Below, piece by piece: positions 38,300 through 51,446 of a stretch of 64,000 nt of DNA. The translations under genes were made by a program, and so were the position numbers. Source of the DNA: Bostrychus sinensis (Eukaryota; Chordata; Actinopteri; Gobiiformes; Eleotridae); contig CM036258.1 in NCBI GenBank assembly GCA_020698575.1, positions 23,890,795-23,954,794 of the forward strand. Direction: 5' to 3'. The notes beneath the pieces are model-generated. The model was given only the letters and a program-made list of their open reading frames with translations, made no database searches and was not told the origin of the DNA. Each line of letters begins with the position of its first letter. The first letter of the stretch is position 1.

Positions 38300-38970
38300 T
38301 GAAAGACAAAGACTTTATATGCCAGCGCTTGGTCGACGGGGACGAGTCCACACTAAATTTAGCAGTCAGGAAGTAGGCTCAACCGCCGCCGATGCGCTGA
38401 CTTTGCCACAGGCCGGGCTAATGACTTTGCCTCCCGTCTGATTAATTGCCTGTAATCCCATTCTCGTGGCATAGCATACCATTGTGTGTCACGGCACTAT
38501 TCATTAACTGCTATACAAATTCCAATTAATGGGTGCTGCTTTTAGCTAGCGCGACTTACATGCTAAGGCTAGGCTAATCGATAGGCTGTAATCCCATTGG
38601 CGGACAGAGGCAGCATTACCAGCCAGAGAAATGTCTACTAATCATTCAGGGCATGCTTATTTGTCCACAGGGCTGTAGAATGGCTTTAGTGGGAGGGCTG
38701 ACATTTGACAGCGGGGCCGGGTGACACACGGAGCCTCCGAGGTGCTGCAATGATTAAGAAACACATCACTCCGGCTTTTCCTCACGCTCGTGTCGCTGCC
38801 GTCTGCCGAGGCCTGCGTCTGCATCATTCCGCTTTTATCAATCAACGAAAAACCAACGCAGATCCATAATGGCTGATCGATGCAGAAGGCTTGGAGGCGG
38901 ACCAAAGATCACCCTTCACACACCAGCAGCAGCAGCAGCAGCCCACATTAGCAGTCTTCTCTCTGCTTGG
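38300..38970. other. Candidate conserved non-coding element
   Basis: A balanced, repeat-free block with many homeodomain-type cores: GATTAATTG, TTCATTAAC, CAATTAATG, GCTAATCGAT. The 13-mer CTGTAATCCCATT, containing a TAATCC (Otx/Pitx-type) core, occurs twice (38450-38462 and 38586-38598). Ends near a short (CAG)n at 38927-38943. Enhancer function is inferred from motif content and position only. Confidence 0.35.
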
Positions 38971-39329
38971 AGCACTGAGGTGAAACACACTGACTGGAAT
39001 CAATGGGGCTATGGTTTTAAATCAGCATGAGGGGTATGGTCTGTACGTCAGGATGACCATAGCTTTACTAAAGGCCTAGATAATGAAACTATATTAACCC
39101 ATTTAATCCAAATGGCAGTGAAAACAGGCAATAAAAAGGCTTTCAAGGTTTTATGATTCTATGAGAGGTATAGTAGGGGTCAAGTCAGTACAACATGGTT
39201 TAGGTAACCCCTGAAATGGCTTCATACAATGACGTCATACAGTTGTAACATGAGATATTAATTTTATTTTCAGTGAATCACTTTAGAAGCTTGGGAAATG
39301 GACTTGAATTGCCATTTGGCCAAGCAAGA

Positions 39330-39510
39330 AAAGCCCCAGAACTGTCACCTCACAGCAAAACGTTCCCTATTTGAATCCTAGAATAGGCGGGGCCTTTCTG
39401 TGTGGAGTTTGCACGTTCTCCACGTGTCTGCATAGGTTGCCTCTGGGTGCTACGGTTTCCACAGCTACTAAATAAACATGTACAATGTCCCCAATAGGGT
39501 CAGGATTGTC
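39330..39510 (+). repeat. V-SINE-like repeat, plus orientation
   Basis: 'actgtcacctcacagcaaaa' and 'tttgaatcctag' (box-B-like) are followed by 'ctgtgtggagtttgcacg' and 'gggtgctacggtttccac', the central domain of this fish and vertebrate SINE type. Confidence 0.75.
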
Positions 39511-41464
39511 AGGTGTTGCCAATAAAAGCTAATTAGGTTTGAGTTCATTCAAAATAAGTAAAACATTTATACAGGACAGGCTGGCACAATATTGTGTATG
39601 TATCTGGGACACTTCATACCCCTGGAATCTGACGTAACCAATACCATGCTACTATAGTACAGAAGTGGTCCTCTTCTAACTTAGAAATGTATTTGAAAAG
39701 TTACTGTGGACCAGTCTCAGTCATATGTACATTAATATAAGCAGAATGGTGACCCATCATGCCGTATAATATGGTGACTAAATGGGCGGAAATTGCATTT
39801 GGATTGCATGCTTTATAGCAACACAAACTGTGTTTGTGTTATTGGCGTGTAAGCAGATAATCATAGTTAACAGGGCATGCCATGTCATGTATGTTCGCAT
39901 CATGGAACTGTAAATCTTCACAATACAATACAATTTAAAGCAACAGTAGCCTTTAATTACTGGCTGTCAATTGCCATTATTAAAGCTTGAATACTTCAGT
40001 GATTGATTGCTCTTATCTTTGAACACAATGCACAATGCACTTTAAACTGTTATTTTGCCCAGTTTTTCTTCCTGACCTCCAGTTAGCCTCTCTTACACAG
40101 CCCTCTGGATCTTATATCTCCAACAGGTATTCACTCGTGTTGCTGAACAGAGACCTGACCAGAGTATAGGAGAGAATTGTGGTTTTTGGTTGTGTGTTCC
40201 TGGTGACCTTGCCCTGACCTGCGGTTGAACTCTGGGCTGAGGGGAAGCAGCGGTAGTTCAGGGAGTGCTGTCAACACTGGCCTGGAGCTATCTGCTGAGG
40301 AGAAACACATCAGGCCATATCTCACCCAGAATGTGTGAAGATTAGGTGTGAGCAGCCCTTCCTTTTAGCGCGTTCAAGTGAACCATTGCAGCAGTTCGTA
40401 GCTCATTAAAGGAGTACGCGGCCAACTGTTGGTGGGAGGACAGCCAATTAGATCTTTTATCATACCTAACTGGTTTATGAATCTTAGTTATGATCCTTTA
40501 GAGAAATAAGTAACATGATTCAGAAGGGACAATAGTACGCAAACAGCATTCGGCATAATTATTATTTTATCACTACTTAGCTGTGTGCTCAGAAAGTCAG
40601 ACAATTACTTGGTTCAAATATTAACAAGTAGGGCTGTGTTAAATCAAAGTGCATGGCTAATTACAGCAAAAATTCATCTAATGTCACTGCTACGTCTCTG
40701 GGAATGACTGGTCATCTTCAGCATAGCATCCAGCTGCAATAAGCACTAGCAGTAGTAGTAGTAGTAGTAGTAGTAGTAGCAGAGTAATTTCCTTAAACTA
40801 TTGTATGATGTAATTTTACTACAAAATAAAAATAGCTGTGAGGAATCAGTGGGAACAGAGCTATCCATTTTTTGGATAAATTAATAAAGCAAAACACAAC
40901 TTCAGCAATGTTTTTGATGATGGGAACAACATTATAACATGGTATAAAGCCACCCTTTAAGATCAATTTTAAAAAACAGATAAAAATTGGAAGCTGAAAT
41001 TAATTATCCCTTTTATTGGGATTTTTGTGTGTAATAAATAATTAAGCTGACCAATATTTTATTAGAAGCTACTGCTAATACTCAAACTGCCTGCTTACAT
41101 GCCTAGCTGTTAAGGATTAAATAATAATGCTAAAAATAGCTTTTCTGTCAAGTCCCAGCTTCTCCTATTAAAGTTAGACAACAATGGTAACCCCATGATA
41201 TAATGAATGGAGTAACACTGACAATATATCAGTCATAGACGGCATGTGCCCCTGGCCTATCAAAATCTATTTATGTTCTCAAAACGTTATGAATACATGG
41301 ATGGCTATTTAGCATATTTGGTTTCTTACAACTCTATTATGCACAAGCGCATCAAGAATTGAAAGAAACCTGGAGTTATTTTCCCAATAGAATAAAGAAT
41401 AATAGCAGAGTACACCATTACTGTAGTGTAAATCCTCTTTGTCCTTACACAAACAAAGTCTGAT
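39511..41464. other. Intronic unique sequence
   Basis: AT-rich, with a balanced stretch at 40060-40400. (TAG)n microsatellite at about 40751-40780. An isolated TAGGGCTGTGTTAAATC at 40630 could be a single hAT end; no partner was found. Confidence 0.4.
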
Positions 41465-41755
41465 ACATTATGGGAGGCTGACTATTGATCACTACGGCTA
41501 ATCCAATTAGAGCCAGGTTTCAAACCAGATAAGCGGCCTGGACAGATAAGTGAAGGTGATTTAAAGCCAGTAAATGTGCAGGAATAACGACTGGAGCGAT
41601 GTGGGAACATTAGCTGGGAATGCTGGGGGCACTCTGCAGCTGTAGCCTGGGATGAGCCCACGTAACCAGCTTTGGAGCGCCCGGCCGCCAGTGCTTACAG
41701 CCGGCTAATCTGATTGGATTAACACCGACCTGCCTGGCTCCACGTCTGCACACAC
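41465..41755. other. Candidate conserved non-coding element
   Basis: Non-repetitive, balanced block with two AGATAAG (GATA-type) motifs 19 bp apart near 41528 and 41547, and TAATCC/GGATTA cores ('ggctaatccaattagag', 'ctgattggattaacacc'). Regulatory role inferred only. Confidence 0.35.
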
Positions 41756-42477
41756 ATACAGAAACACTCACACATGTGGAGTATCCAATCAGAAGGTCTG
41801 CTCTGCAGCACGCCAGACTTCTGGGATGTGCTGGTCGGCATCATGCTGAGCTGTGGTGCACACATCTACAAAGACAGCACTCTAAGGCCTAGTGCACATG
41901 TTATGAATATTTTTGGAAACAAATTTTTCCACCAACAGCAATCGCACCTCTCTGTAGCAGCTTTCTGGACATGGGAAAGGCATGTAGTTGTATCTCTAGG
42001 CTCAGGAATCTAGATGCAGCATTCGATTGTATGATTGATTGTCATAATATATCAACTCTTTCCACCTTTACCTGCACAATACATGTCTATTATTTACATC
42101 AAAGGCCACCTAGAGACCATAGCAACACCACAACACTTGGATGTTTAGCTATGTGGTAACTCATGACCGTAAAACAAATAATTTGGCTATAAACACATAT
42201 TTGAAACTTGTCAAAAGGCAAAGTTACAAACACATTTTGCTGAATTTTTAAGTTTAGGAACATCTTTTTAATAGAAATGAATCATGTTATCATCATGAGT
42301 TACCACATAGCTGATTAGCCTCTGTTGAGCTTTTAAACTCTTAATATACATATTTTTCAAAAAGTCTATGAGAAATTTAAATTTACTTCCGGCACCAAAG
42401 AGGGGCACTGTTGTACGCTCCATTGCACGCATGCAGCTTCTCCAACCACCACCAGTTCCACAATCACACCAACACAT

Positions 42478-42602
42478 TCAAACATAGGCATAGTGAGTGA
42501 AGTGCCTCGCCCAAGGACACAACAACAGTATGAACTGAGAGTGCGGGATTCGAACCGCCAACCTTCCAGTTAGAGGACGACTGTTCTACCTCCTGAGCCA
42601 CT
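42478..42602 (-). repeat. tRNA-derived SINE, minus orientation
   Basis: The minus strand reads 'agtggctcaggaggtagaac' (box A), GGTTCGAATCCC (box B, 42545-42556) and 'gtgtccttgggcgaggcac'. A well-preserved head. Confidence 0.82.
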
Positions 42603-44019
42603 AGTCTAATACACGACATTGTTGTTTCTAGACCCAGGTTGTAGGTTTGACAGCCTGTAAGCACAGATGTCTGGATCTCCTTCTCCCCAGACACTTCCTC
42701 CAGCCAAATACCTAAGCATTCCCAAGCCTGCCAAGATACATTTTATCGAATACACTTGCTAAAATATCATTTTATAAACATGTTTTTTTAGAGCAGCTGT
42801 GAATGTGCGCAGACCCAGTGCCAAGCTCTTGACAACTGTACTAATTGGCTCCCTCCCTCCCCAGCCATGAACCCAAATGTTTAGCCTCTATTTTATCTGT
42901 TCGATCGCCGCCATGACAGTCACCCTCTTTCTCATATCACTTCCACGATGCTTTATGTCCTCTGTCCCGTTTACTCACGTCCTCCCCTCCTCCCCCCACC
43001 GGACCCCCCACTTTCGCCCACCCCCACTTACAACCTAATCATTCATTAGAACCAAGGCAGTTGTCCATTAGGCAAAGCAGCCATTTTGGAAATTGCAGCA
43101 AATCTTCCATGAAAAGACATTTCCCTCTAATGCGGCAGTCACGCTCCGAGGAAGAGCAGACAAAACGACCGGGGAAGAGATGTGGGGAGGACAGATGAGG
43201 AGAAATGGAAAAGTCAAAAAGGAGGGGAAAGAAAAGATGGAGCGACAGCCCCCGGCCATAAAGCCAGCGAGCAGGAAAGCAAGACTAGGTTTGATTAGAA
43301 AATGACACTAAGAGAGAGAGGAAGGTAGGATGGATGCAGGGAGAGGAGGAAAAACAGGGAGTAAAATTAGCCCCATCACTGGTTTGTACTGAGATGCTGG
43401 TGACACGCTGGGATTACACATGCGGAGATGGCACACACACACAGAGGACAGATGGGGGGCGCTAATTTGAGCGAAGTAATGGGGCCCTCTTTAACCAATT
43501 ACATGCCCAATATGTAAGGTGGCACATACGGGCTGGGTATATTTCTTAAGACTCCTAGATGTACGAGAGGACACTCTGGTATAGTATCTTTCCTTGAGGT
43601 TATCTTATCCTAGCATATCTGGATTAGAAGCTAAGGGATGCCAGAAGCCTAGAATAAGTAAAGTAGTAAAGTAAAATTGAAGCTCATCTTTTCTACAAAC
43701 AAGCAACATATATTTCTCAAATTGTAGATTATATTTTTAACCATACTGCCTATGCTTAGTGATGAATATAAGTGATGTCAAATTGCTTAAGAACATCCAT
43801 GCTAAGATTTGCAGTTGCATTTATTTCTGTAGTAAGGAATTTCCCCTCCCAAGAGATCCCTGACCCAATAAGAGCAATTTTGCATAAAATATTGCCAATT
43901 TATGATCGCAATATAAGCAAGATATAGCAAAAGTTGCATTGCAAAGAACTAAGTATTACTCTTGAAGACAAACCACATAACTAATATTAACTAAGTAATA
44001 TAAATTTAACAACTTTAAA
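42603..44019. other. Intronic sequence with a repeat scrap and a balanced block
   Basis: 42665-42735 resembles the repeat at 8945-9155. The block 43030-43500 is GC-balanced, partly purine-rich and non-repetitive. The remainder is AT-rich. No gene. Confidence 0.4.
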
Positions 44020-44330
44020 TGGGCTATATTACGCAAAATTAACTTTTGTTATAATGTCTCCTCATACCTGGAGTTGTGTTTTACTTCATTCGCACATGTT
44101 TAAGTAATCCTCTATCTATCTCTAAGCGTTTTGAGGCCTCAAAACTGCTCGGTTGCACAAACCTCCACCTCTTCCACGAACCCCTGCCCACTCCAGGAAG
44201 CACTGACCAATCAACTAATTAAAAAAAACTGTGTACAACTTTGTTTCCACTGATTCTTCACAGCTACTTTACATTTTGTAGTAAAATGGAATCACACAAA
44301 GTTTAAGGAAGTAAAGTACCCGAACCAATT
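44020..44330. repeat. Dispersed repeat, copy 2 (paired with 22690-22905)
   Basis: Shares CCTGCCCACTCCAGGAAGCA and flanking sequence with the copy at 22690-22905. Here the left part extends further, beginning 'gggctatattacgcaaaatt', which resembles a MITE end. Confidence 0.65.
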
Positions 44331-44573
44331 CCACACAACTGACGACACTGTGCCTTTCTTAGGAACAAGTTCTTCCCTGCTCGCTGCCATGTTGTTTGTG
44401 TTTCTCTAGCGCGGAGGGAGGGCTGGCGGGTCTACCCACTATGAACTACGGGAGCCCAGAGCGCCAGTGGTGGACGTTTTTTTTTTAATCGATTTTTATT
44501 TAAACAAGTTGACCTGCACTACAAATTCGAATTAATAAAAAAAAAATCAATTTATCGCCCAGCCCTAATTTTA
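44331..44573. mobile_element. Right end of a hAT-type element
   Basis: A GC-rich stretch is followed by 'aatcgatttttatttaaac' and the terminus ATCGCCCAGCCCTAA. The matching left end was not found. Confidence 0.5.
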
Positions 44574-47500
44574 TTCACTCAATACCCAAATAAGTATTGA
44601 TAGAGTATCAATACATCAAAACCACAGTATCAATCAGCACATGCTTCAGACATTAAAAAAATATAAAAAATATAAATGTTTTACATCTTAAGTCTGCCAA
44701 GAGCCTGTGTGTTTCTCAATTGTGGGTAAATGACAATGGTATACCAGGAAATGCATTGTTTGTTGCAAAGCAGACTGACTGGGATGACCATGTAAACTGA
44801 CTGAACAAGTTCTAAAAATGATGACAGATATAACCCTTCTCTCATCAACAACAAAAAAAAAGTTAATGTTTTTCCCTCTCAAGACCATAAACAAGCACCT
44901 TATAAAGTAGGAAGCAAAATTCTCAGGTTACCTACTACTAACTATAAAATCACCAAAATATATCAACTGAGGTCACATATCAAGGGGCATGTTGTGAAAA
45001 AAAATGACACTTAGAACTTAAATCTTCTGGGCTCACTAGCATTTTTATAAACCTACCACAAAGGGGTTAAGTAAATATGTCAGTGTTTGCAATCCAGAGT
45101 GTCCCAGGGGACCGGCGTGACACATTCAAACTGATCTAGATGTGGGATATGACAAATCCACTGTGCTGTTCCTCCCACCGCCCCGCTGCTAATCTCTCTC
45201 TCTCTCCCTCTCATCTGATCAGCCGTCAAATGCACACCTGTCTCCTCGGTGCCATCCATTCATCTCTGCCACCATCCTTGCCACCACCGTCGACATGTCA
45301 CCACCCCAGCGCCGCTTCATCCATCCTGCGCAGTTTCCACGAACCAGCCCCCCACCCTCAGACCATTCCTTCCATGTTTCCAAAACAGTGGAACGCCTCT
45401 GGCTCCGTCAACACACAGCAGTTTAATAGAGCATCACAAAGGGTTTAAAAGGATTCGACCACATTTGAATGGGAATTAACGCCTCATCTTTGTGGTGACC
45501 AACCCGCCCTTTCCATTTTTTGACTGCTCAATCCTTAATTTTAACTTTGCTTGCACAATTGATGGCTGTATGTGCAAGCTTTGGCCCAGAAATGCAGCTA
45601 ATTCAAGCTGTATTCTTGCAGCATATTTGGCAGCTTTTGCATAGATTTCAACTGGCTGCTATAGAGAGACAACCGTGCATGTACCAAAGCCAAGGATTTC
45701 TAAAGACACTGATGGAATTTTAACGTCTCAAATCGTTTCACAGATGCAGCTTTAAAGCATTTTCATTCAGCAGAAAGAGAGCACTTAAAACATATTGACA
45801 GTAAATTCAATATGACTATATAGCTCTAATGCACAAAAAGGCATTTCAAAGAATATCTGATTGGTGAATAGTTCAATAAAAAATGAAAATGTTATTTTGG
45901 CCAACTTAATATCATTTTCACAATTAACTGAGCCATCAGAAAGAGTCCTTAACTTACAAAGTATTTAGCAGAATTTACAGTTGTAACATTTAGCAATGGT
46001 CAGTCAAGTAATCCAACTGGACTCATCTGAATTTACACTTTTAAGAAGAATGATAAATGTATATTATAGACTTGTTTACACTGTGGTGTGATGGAGTTGA
46101 TCATATGGTGTGCCATTATGTCATTTGGTGTGACGTCAAAATTGTGGAAAAAGTCAATAAATCATTATAAAAACCTTAAAAATATTGGCGGATAAGAAGA
46201 ATACCACCAGCAAGTGCCTCAAGCATTTTGATGGAAATTTAAGATTTGTTAAAATTGAATTCAACTTTCGTTGAAGGCTCAAAGAAGGTAAAGCATTCTG
46301 TACGATTATTAGGAAAAAAATGCTAAATGTTGCAAAGTTGTGCAGAGAAAATTATAAGGCTATAATAGAAAGGCATGTGTAGTGAACAGTTTTGTTTTGT
46401 TGTTTTTTTTTTTTAAAGAAAAGAATGTCTGTTTTTTATTTTAGATTAAACGGTTTGCCCATCACACCATATGACAGATTTTAGTAATTCAATTTTTTTT
46501 TTTTTAAATCAACTTTGAATACATTTCAAAGAGTACTATATATCTTTAAAAATGTCAGACTCAACATGAATATCATTTTTATTCCTACATTTTTAAGCTG
46601 ACAAAACCTTTTGTTTCAGTTTAAACGTCATCCACCCACATACACAAATCAACTATACCCAAGAAATAACCCAAGTTTCCTGAATAGATAAAAAGTAATA
46701 CCACTGTTGTGGTTACAGTTTGTCTTTCTCTTTCACTATCTCCCAAATGCATTTTCAAGGCAGCAACACTAAAGAAGCACTTTCATTGTATTAAGTAATA
46801 TGGAAAGTGACAGTCTGACTTAACCTTAAGAACACAATATTACAAAGACAATAATAAAATAAGAATACATCGGCCTTAATTCAGCCCTCATTGCAGCGAT
46901 TGTGTTGTCTGTCCCTGAGATCTGAGGCTGTGCGTGATGTGGAGCTGCTGTTCCTCAGGCCGCCTCTCACACGCCCACAGTGTCCCTGCTGCTGTCGGGA
47001 GGGATCACAACGTCCATTAGAGCAGTGCCATACATAGACATACAAGGGTCTACGGTGTGTTCAAAGACAGAGACCTCACTCTTTTTGCTTTCCTTCCTGC
47101 CTTTGTGTTGAACTGACCTCTCCTGTGCCCTTTCGGCTTTAGAAAGAGTTCATAGATGAATGTTTTTCACCCCGAGTTTAAAAAAATATTCCTGTCTGCG
47201 TGAGAGGAAAAGACCTTCGAAGACAAATGGAACAAGCATAGTTTTCAAAATTGCTGATAGCGTGGGCCGAGGAGTAATGGGTGCAGTAGACGCCTATGTC
47301 CACAACTAATATTTTCCCAAGAGTGTTTGAAATTAATCTCTATCAGCATGACACCGCTATAAATGGTCAAATAAGTCCACTAGGCAATGATAAACTATTT
47401 GCTATTATTTATTTTATTTATTATACTATTTATTTAAGTCCAACCTTCTGATTAATCTGTATGGACAAAAAGTTTTGGCATTACCTTGCATCACAAAGGG

Positions 47501-47768
47501 AAGACAAACCTACAAGTTGTAAGCTAATGTCATTATTATTTGTTGCTTATGCTCATTACAAAACAATAACTCTGCATAAATTAGCCTACATGACTATGTA
47601 AATGAGTGAGAGTTGCTCCAAGTGTTAGTCTCGGCTGGCAGGAGATTTCAAAATGGTGCACTTTCCTTGAGTGTGTGAGTGGATCTAGATGGCCAGGCTA
47701 GCCATCATTTAACAATAAAAATACACTAGATAAGAAGATAGCATTACATTGATATACAAAAGTATGAC
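44574..47768. other. Intronic unique sequence
   Basis: AT-rich with pyrimidine-rich tracts near 45190-45420. A balanced block at 46870-47240 is non-repetitive and could be regulatory. No coding signature. Confidence 0.4.
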
Positions 47769-47772
47769 TTAA

Positions 47773-48250
47773 AAGGTCCTATATTATGCCGTTTTCATCC
47801 TTTTTGAAATAGTTTTGGACACCTTACTTTAGTATTTCACATTTTATAACTTAAAACAATGTATGGAAAAGATCTTTTGGGGAGCTGTTTCTTTGACTTT
47901 GCAGAGAACTTTTGTATTAGTCTCCCCCTGCTGGCAACAATCAGGAATGGACAGAACATAAAATGGCTAATTAGCATGGCTATAAGCAACATGACACTAG
48001 CAGATAAAGAAATTAGCTTAGTGACAGCAATTTAAGCCCTGAAATTAGAACCACAATAAGTCTGGTGATGGTGTATGCTTTAGAAATGCACAGGAGTACT
48101 TAATGGTTTCACGTGTCTACATAGAGCTGTGAGACAAAGTGTTTTCAGCTCTTGAGAAGGGACAGGCTTAGCAAACAGGATTATTCAAACATGCATGAAT
48201 GAAACAAAATACTGTGTTATATGCTTTTGAGGTGCAAAAAACATCATAGC
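47773..48250 (+). mobile_element. TTAA-type MITE, copy 1, right end lost
   Basis: Begins after TTAA (47769-47772) with AAGGTCCTATATTATGCC and runs collinear with 59058-59582: CATTTTATAACTTAAAA, CAGCAGGGGGAGACT-like, 'aggaatggacag', 'acaggatta.tcaaacatg'. The terminal 'cataataggag' end of the other copy is missing here. Confidence 0.75.
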
Positions 48251-48477
48251 TTCTGTTTATTACATACAAGCTTTCATGCGCTCCTGAATAGTCTGCATGC
48301 AACAAAGCAAAGCTACAGCCCCAGCTACACAAAAGATTACATTGGTCAACCTTGTAGTGCATCTATTCATTTGTGTTTAAGACAAGGATAATGTATTTCA
48401 AATAAAAGACTTAATATGCATGTTGTTTGATCAATGTGGAGCCAAAATCTCAATCCACAATATGGCTCAGTCCCAAG

Positions 48478-48826
48478 GAGGGGTGTTCGTGGTTAATCGG
48501 TTAATCGGCATTATGACCTTAATCGATTGAAACAAATACTAACAATTAATCATTATGAGTAAAGGTACAGTACCATTGGAGAGTTAGGGCAAATTAAACA
48601 TAAAATTAAGCAACTGTTTCCTAAAATACACAAGCCTATAACTTGTCTTTAAAAAAAAAAAAAAAAACACTATTATGGTTCATAACTTTGAATTTAATAA
48701 AGAGCTTTTTTTAAATAAAATGTAATGATAGGTGATGTCAAACCAGTGGTTAAGGTTTAATTGATAAATGTTTGTTAAGACTAACAATTCACTGATTAAA
48801 GATAAATAACCGAGTGTGCATCCCTA
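48478..48826. mobile_element. hAT-type MITE with perfect target duplication
   Basis: Starts GAGGGGTGTTCGTGGTTAA and ends TAACCGAGTGTGCATCCCTA, imperfect inverted repeats of the TAGGGATGCACAC type. GTCCCAAG is present at both junctions (48470-48477 and 48827-48834). Confidence 0.85.
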
Positions 48827-48834
48827 GTCCCAAG

Positions 48835-50939
48835 CCAAAACCCACAGAAAAGCAACATTTTTATGGATCTTAGAGCGGTCAGCGCATTAGTGATTCTTTG
48901 CAACCAAATTCACTAACAAACTTTTAACAACTCCTAACAATGCTATGCAAACCTCCACAATCTAGCTCCTGGGTGATATCTGTGCGGTGTTATCACCTCT
49001 GACCCAGGGGAGCGGCGGGAGTCCGTCCTGACGCCAGTAGCAAATACCAGCAGTAATGGCTGCTTATGTGTGTGTCCCCGCGGTAATAATCACCCGGATT
49101 AGAGTGGAGCCAAACCCCCGCAGGGTCCCTCTTCTCTCCCCCACCCTCCATCTCTGCCTGACCCATCCCAAAGCCACAGCACTATGGGAACTCAGTCCCA
49201 AACTCAAACCCATACATTTGCGAGCCCCCATCGTCCTATTGATCACCCGTAGCCCAAATGAAATATTGAGCAAGCGGAGGCCATACAAAGACACATAAGC
49301 TATTCAGCAAGTGTAGCCTTTAACCACAAGGGTGCAGTGAAATGGAAGTTGATACGGCCGTCAATATGTCTGGATGAGGGATGCAATATGCTGGAAAACA
49401 ACAGAAGGGAGCCGCACTAAAAACTGGTTAATAAAAATGTGTGTTGAGCAGCGCCCAGACAATGTGTAATATTGGTTTGAAAGTACAAGCCCAACTGCAG
49501 AGAAGTTGAGATACTGTGCCTCGTAAAACTATATATTATTTATAATAGTACAGACAAACATAATAGGTGGTGAAACTGAGAGAATTATTACCGTTGTATG
49601 AAAAAGGGCAACACATCTCAAATAAGTTGGGAAAAGGGCAACAAATGATTGGAAAAATAAATGGGTACTAATAAAAAAAACAGCTGGAGGTCAATAAAAA
49701 GAGGTCAGTAAAAGGCCGAGTCACTCAGAAGTAAGTAAGCAACAAGGGTTCACAAATGAGTGTACTCTTTGTGCCGTTCCCAGGCCTGGATAAATCATGA
49801 GGATTGAGTCAGGAAGGTCATCCACCGTAAAACCTATGAAAAAATTATTTGTGAATCACTGCATGCTAGGAGGCAGATGGCCTGTTGTGGTGATACCAGA
49901 AGGCAGAAACAGAGATTGGCACAGAGGATCACCAATTGCTCATAAAAAGCCTAAAATTTGTGGATAAATTTGTAAAAAAATGTTTCTGGATTTAAAAATT
50001 CATAAAGACTTTTAATATCTCACAATCTCCAGCACATAATATCCCCACAGCTGCCATGAAATTCAAAAATATTATTACTGATTACTTTTCCAGCCTTTTG
50101 TTGCCCCTGCCCAAATTCTTTGAGATGTGTTCCTGCCTTTAAAAGCTCAGTTTAAACACCTGATATGTTGTTAATAAAATATAGTTTTAGATTTGCAGAT
50201 CAATGCATTCAGTATTTACATTTTTACAGTGTACCAACTTAAAAAAGGTTTGTATTAAGCTGAAAAGGCTTGATGTGCGATGCTAAGGAGACACTGCACA
50301 AGATCAATATAAAGCCTTTTCTCTTATTTATCAGCTTAAACAGAATAGTTAAAGCCAGTTTAAAAAAAAAAAAAAAAAAAAACCTCAGCACTTCGACCTC
50401 AAATAGATAGTGAAGCGTTATCCATTAACAACATGTGCACTTCAGTCCGCAAGCAGCTATTGTGTCATGTTTTATCAGATCTACCTCCGCTCCAGCGTCT
50501 GTATAGAGCCGCACAGTATATGAAAGATTTATCACACTTGAAGGGCAATGTTTGTATTCAGTTTGGAGAGATCTGACATTAAACTATACCAGCAGTACAT
50601 AGGAGTGTCAGACAAGCCTGGCATGCAAAGTTTCTTTCACATTTTACAAGATATTTTGGATTTTTGGTAGGAGCAGAAAACAGAGGTTCATCTAAGGTAG
50701 ACACATTTATACTATGCTCAAGGGAAATTAAAAAATATTAAAAGTATTTTTCAGAAATCATAATACTGCACAGGCCTAATCTGTAAGTTACACCAAGGGG
50801 TATAAGATAAGTGTACAAAACTGAATGCATACAAGATTAAATTGGATTGGATCGTAATGGTTTTCTTTTGTTTTTTGTTGCCTAACTGCCACTCTCGGTT
50901 TGGAGGAGCAGACCAGAGCAATGCTGCAGAGAAATAATG
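48835..50939. other. Intronic unique sequence with a SINE fragment
   Basis: 48880-49300 is a balanced non-repetitive block and may be a conserved element. A SINE body fragment lies at about 49790-49870 ('cccaggcctggataaatcat', 'gtcaggaaggtcatcc', 'gtaaaacctatg'). The rest is AT-rich; poly(A) near 50361-50380. Confidence 0.4.
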
Positions 50940-50947
50940 ATGTAAGC

Positions 50948-51438
50948 CAGAGCTTCTAAACTTTTCACGCCAAGTACCACCTCAGAAGATATTTGGCAGT
51001 TCAAGTACCATCTCGGACTAAAGATCGCCTTAATCTAGTCTGATCTAAATCTAAACCAAGGGGAAAAATACTGTGGATTAACTAGAAAACTGCAGTACTT
51101 AAAAAGGAAAAAACAGAGACTAAACCAGGACGAAAACTGGGTCTAAACCAGGAAAAAAAAAACAAGTGTAAACTAGGTCTAAAACAGGACTAAACCACAA
51201 TAAATCAAGGCAAAAAACAAACTAAACAGGGTCTACACCAGATCTAAAACATGACTAAAGTAAGTGTAAACCAGGACTAAACCATGTGCAAACCGAGCTA
51301 AATCAGAACTAAACAAGGAAAAATAGGAGGACTATAGAAGGAACAAAACTCTAAACCTGGACTTGAATTGCGAAAGAGTCCACCAGAAGAAGCCAACGAA
51401 CCACCAGTGTTACTCATACCATAGTTTGAGAACCACTG
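50948..51438. mobile_element. hAT (Charlie-like) element with internal degenerate minisatellite
   Basis: Starts CAGAGCTTCTAAACTTTTC and ends GTTTGAGAACCACTG, inverted repeats of the CAGTGGTTCTCAAACTTTT type. ATGTAAGC flanks both sides exactly (50940-50947 and 51439-51446). The interior (about 51045-51350) is a degenerate array of 'taaaccagg' and 'aaaaccgggtc'-like units. Confidence 0.88.
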
Positions 51439-51446
51439 ATGTAAGC

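Noticed and set aside
40751..40780. Regular short repeats resembling an array
   Set aside because: Simple (TAG)n microsatellite, not a structured array such as CRISPR.
50400..50420. 'atagtgaagcgtt' resembling the interior of the 3215/54828 MITE family
   Set aside because: Match is too short and no termini are near; chance similarity or a scrap.
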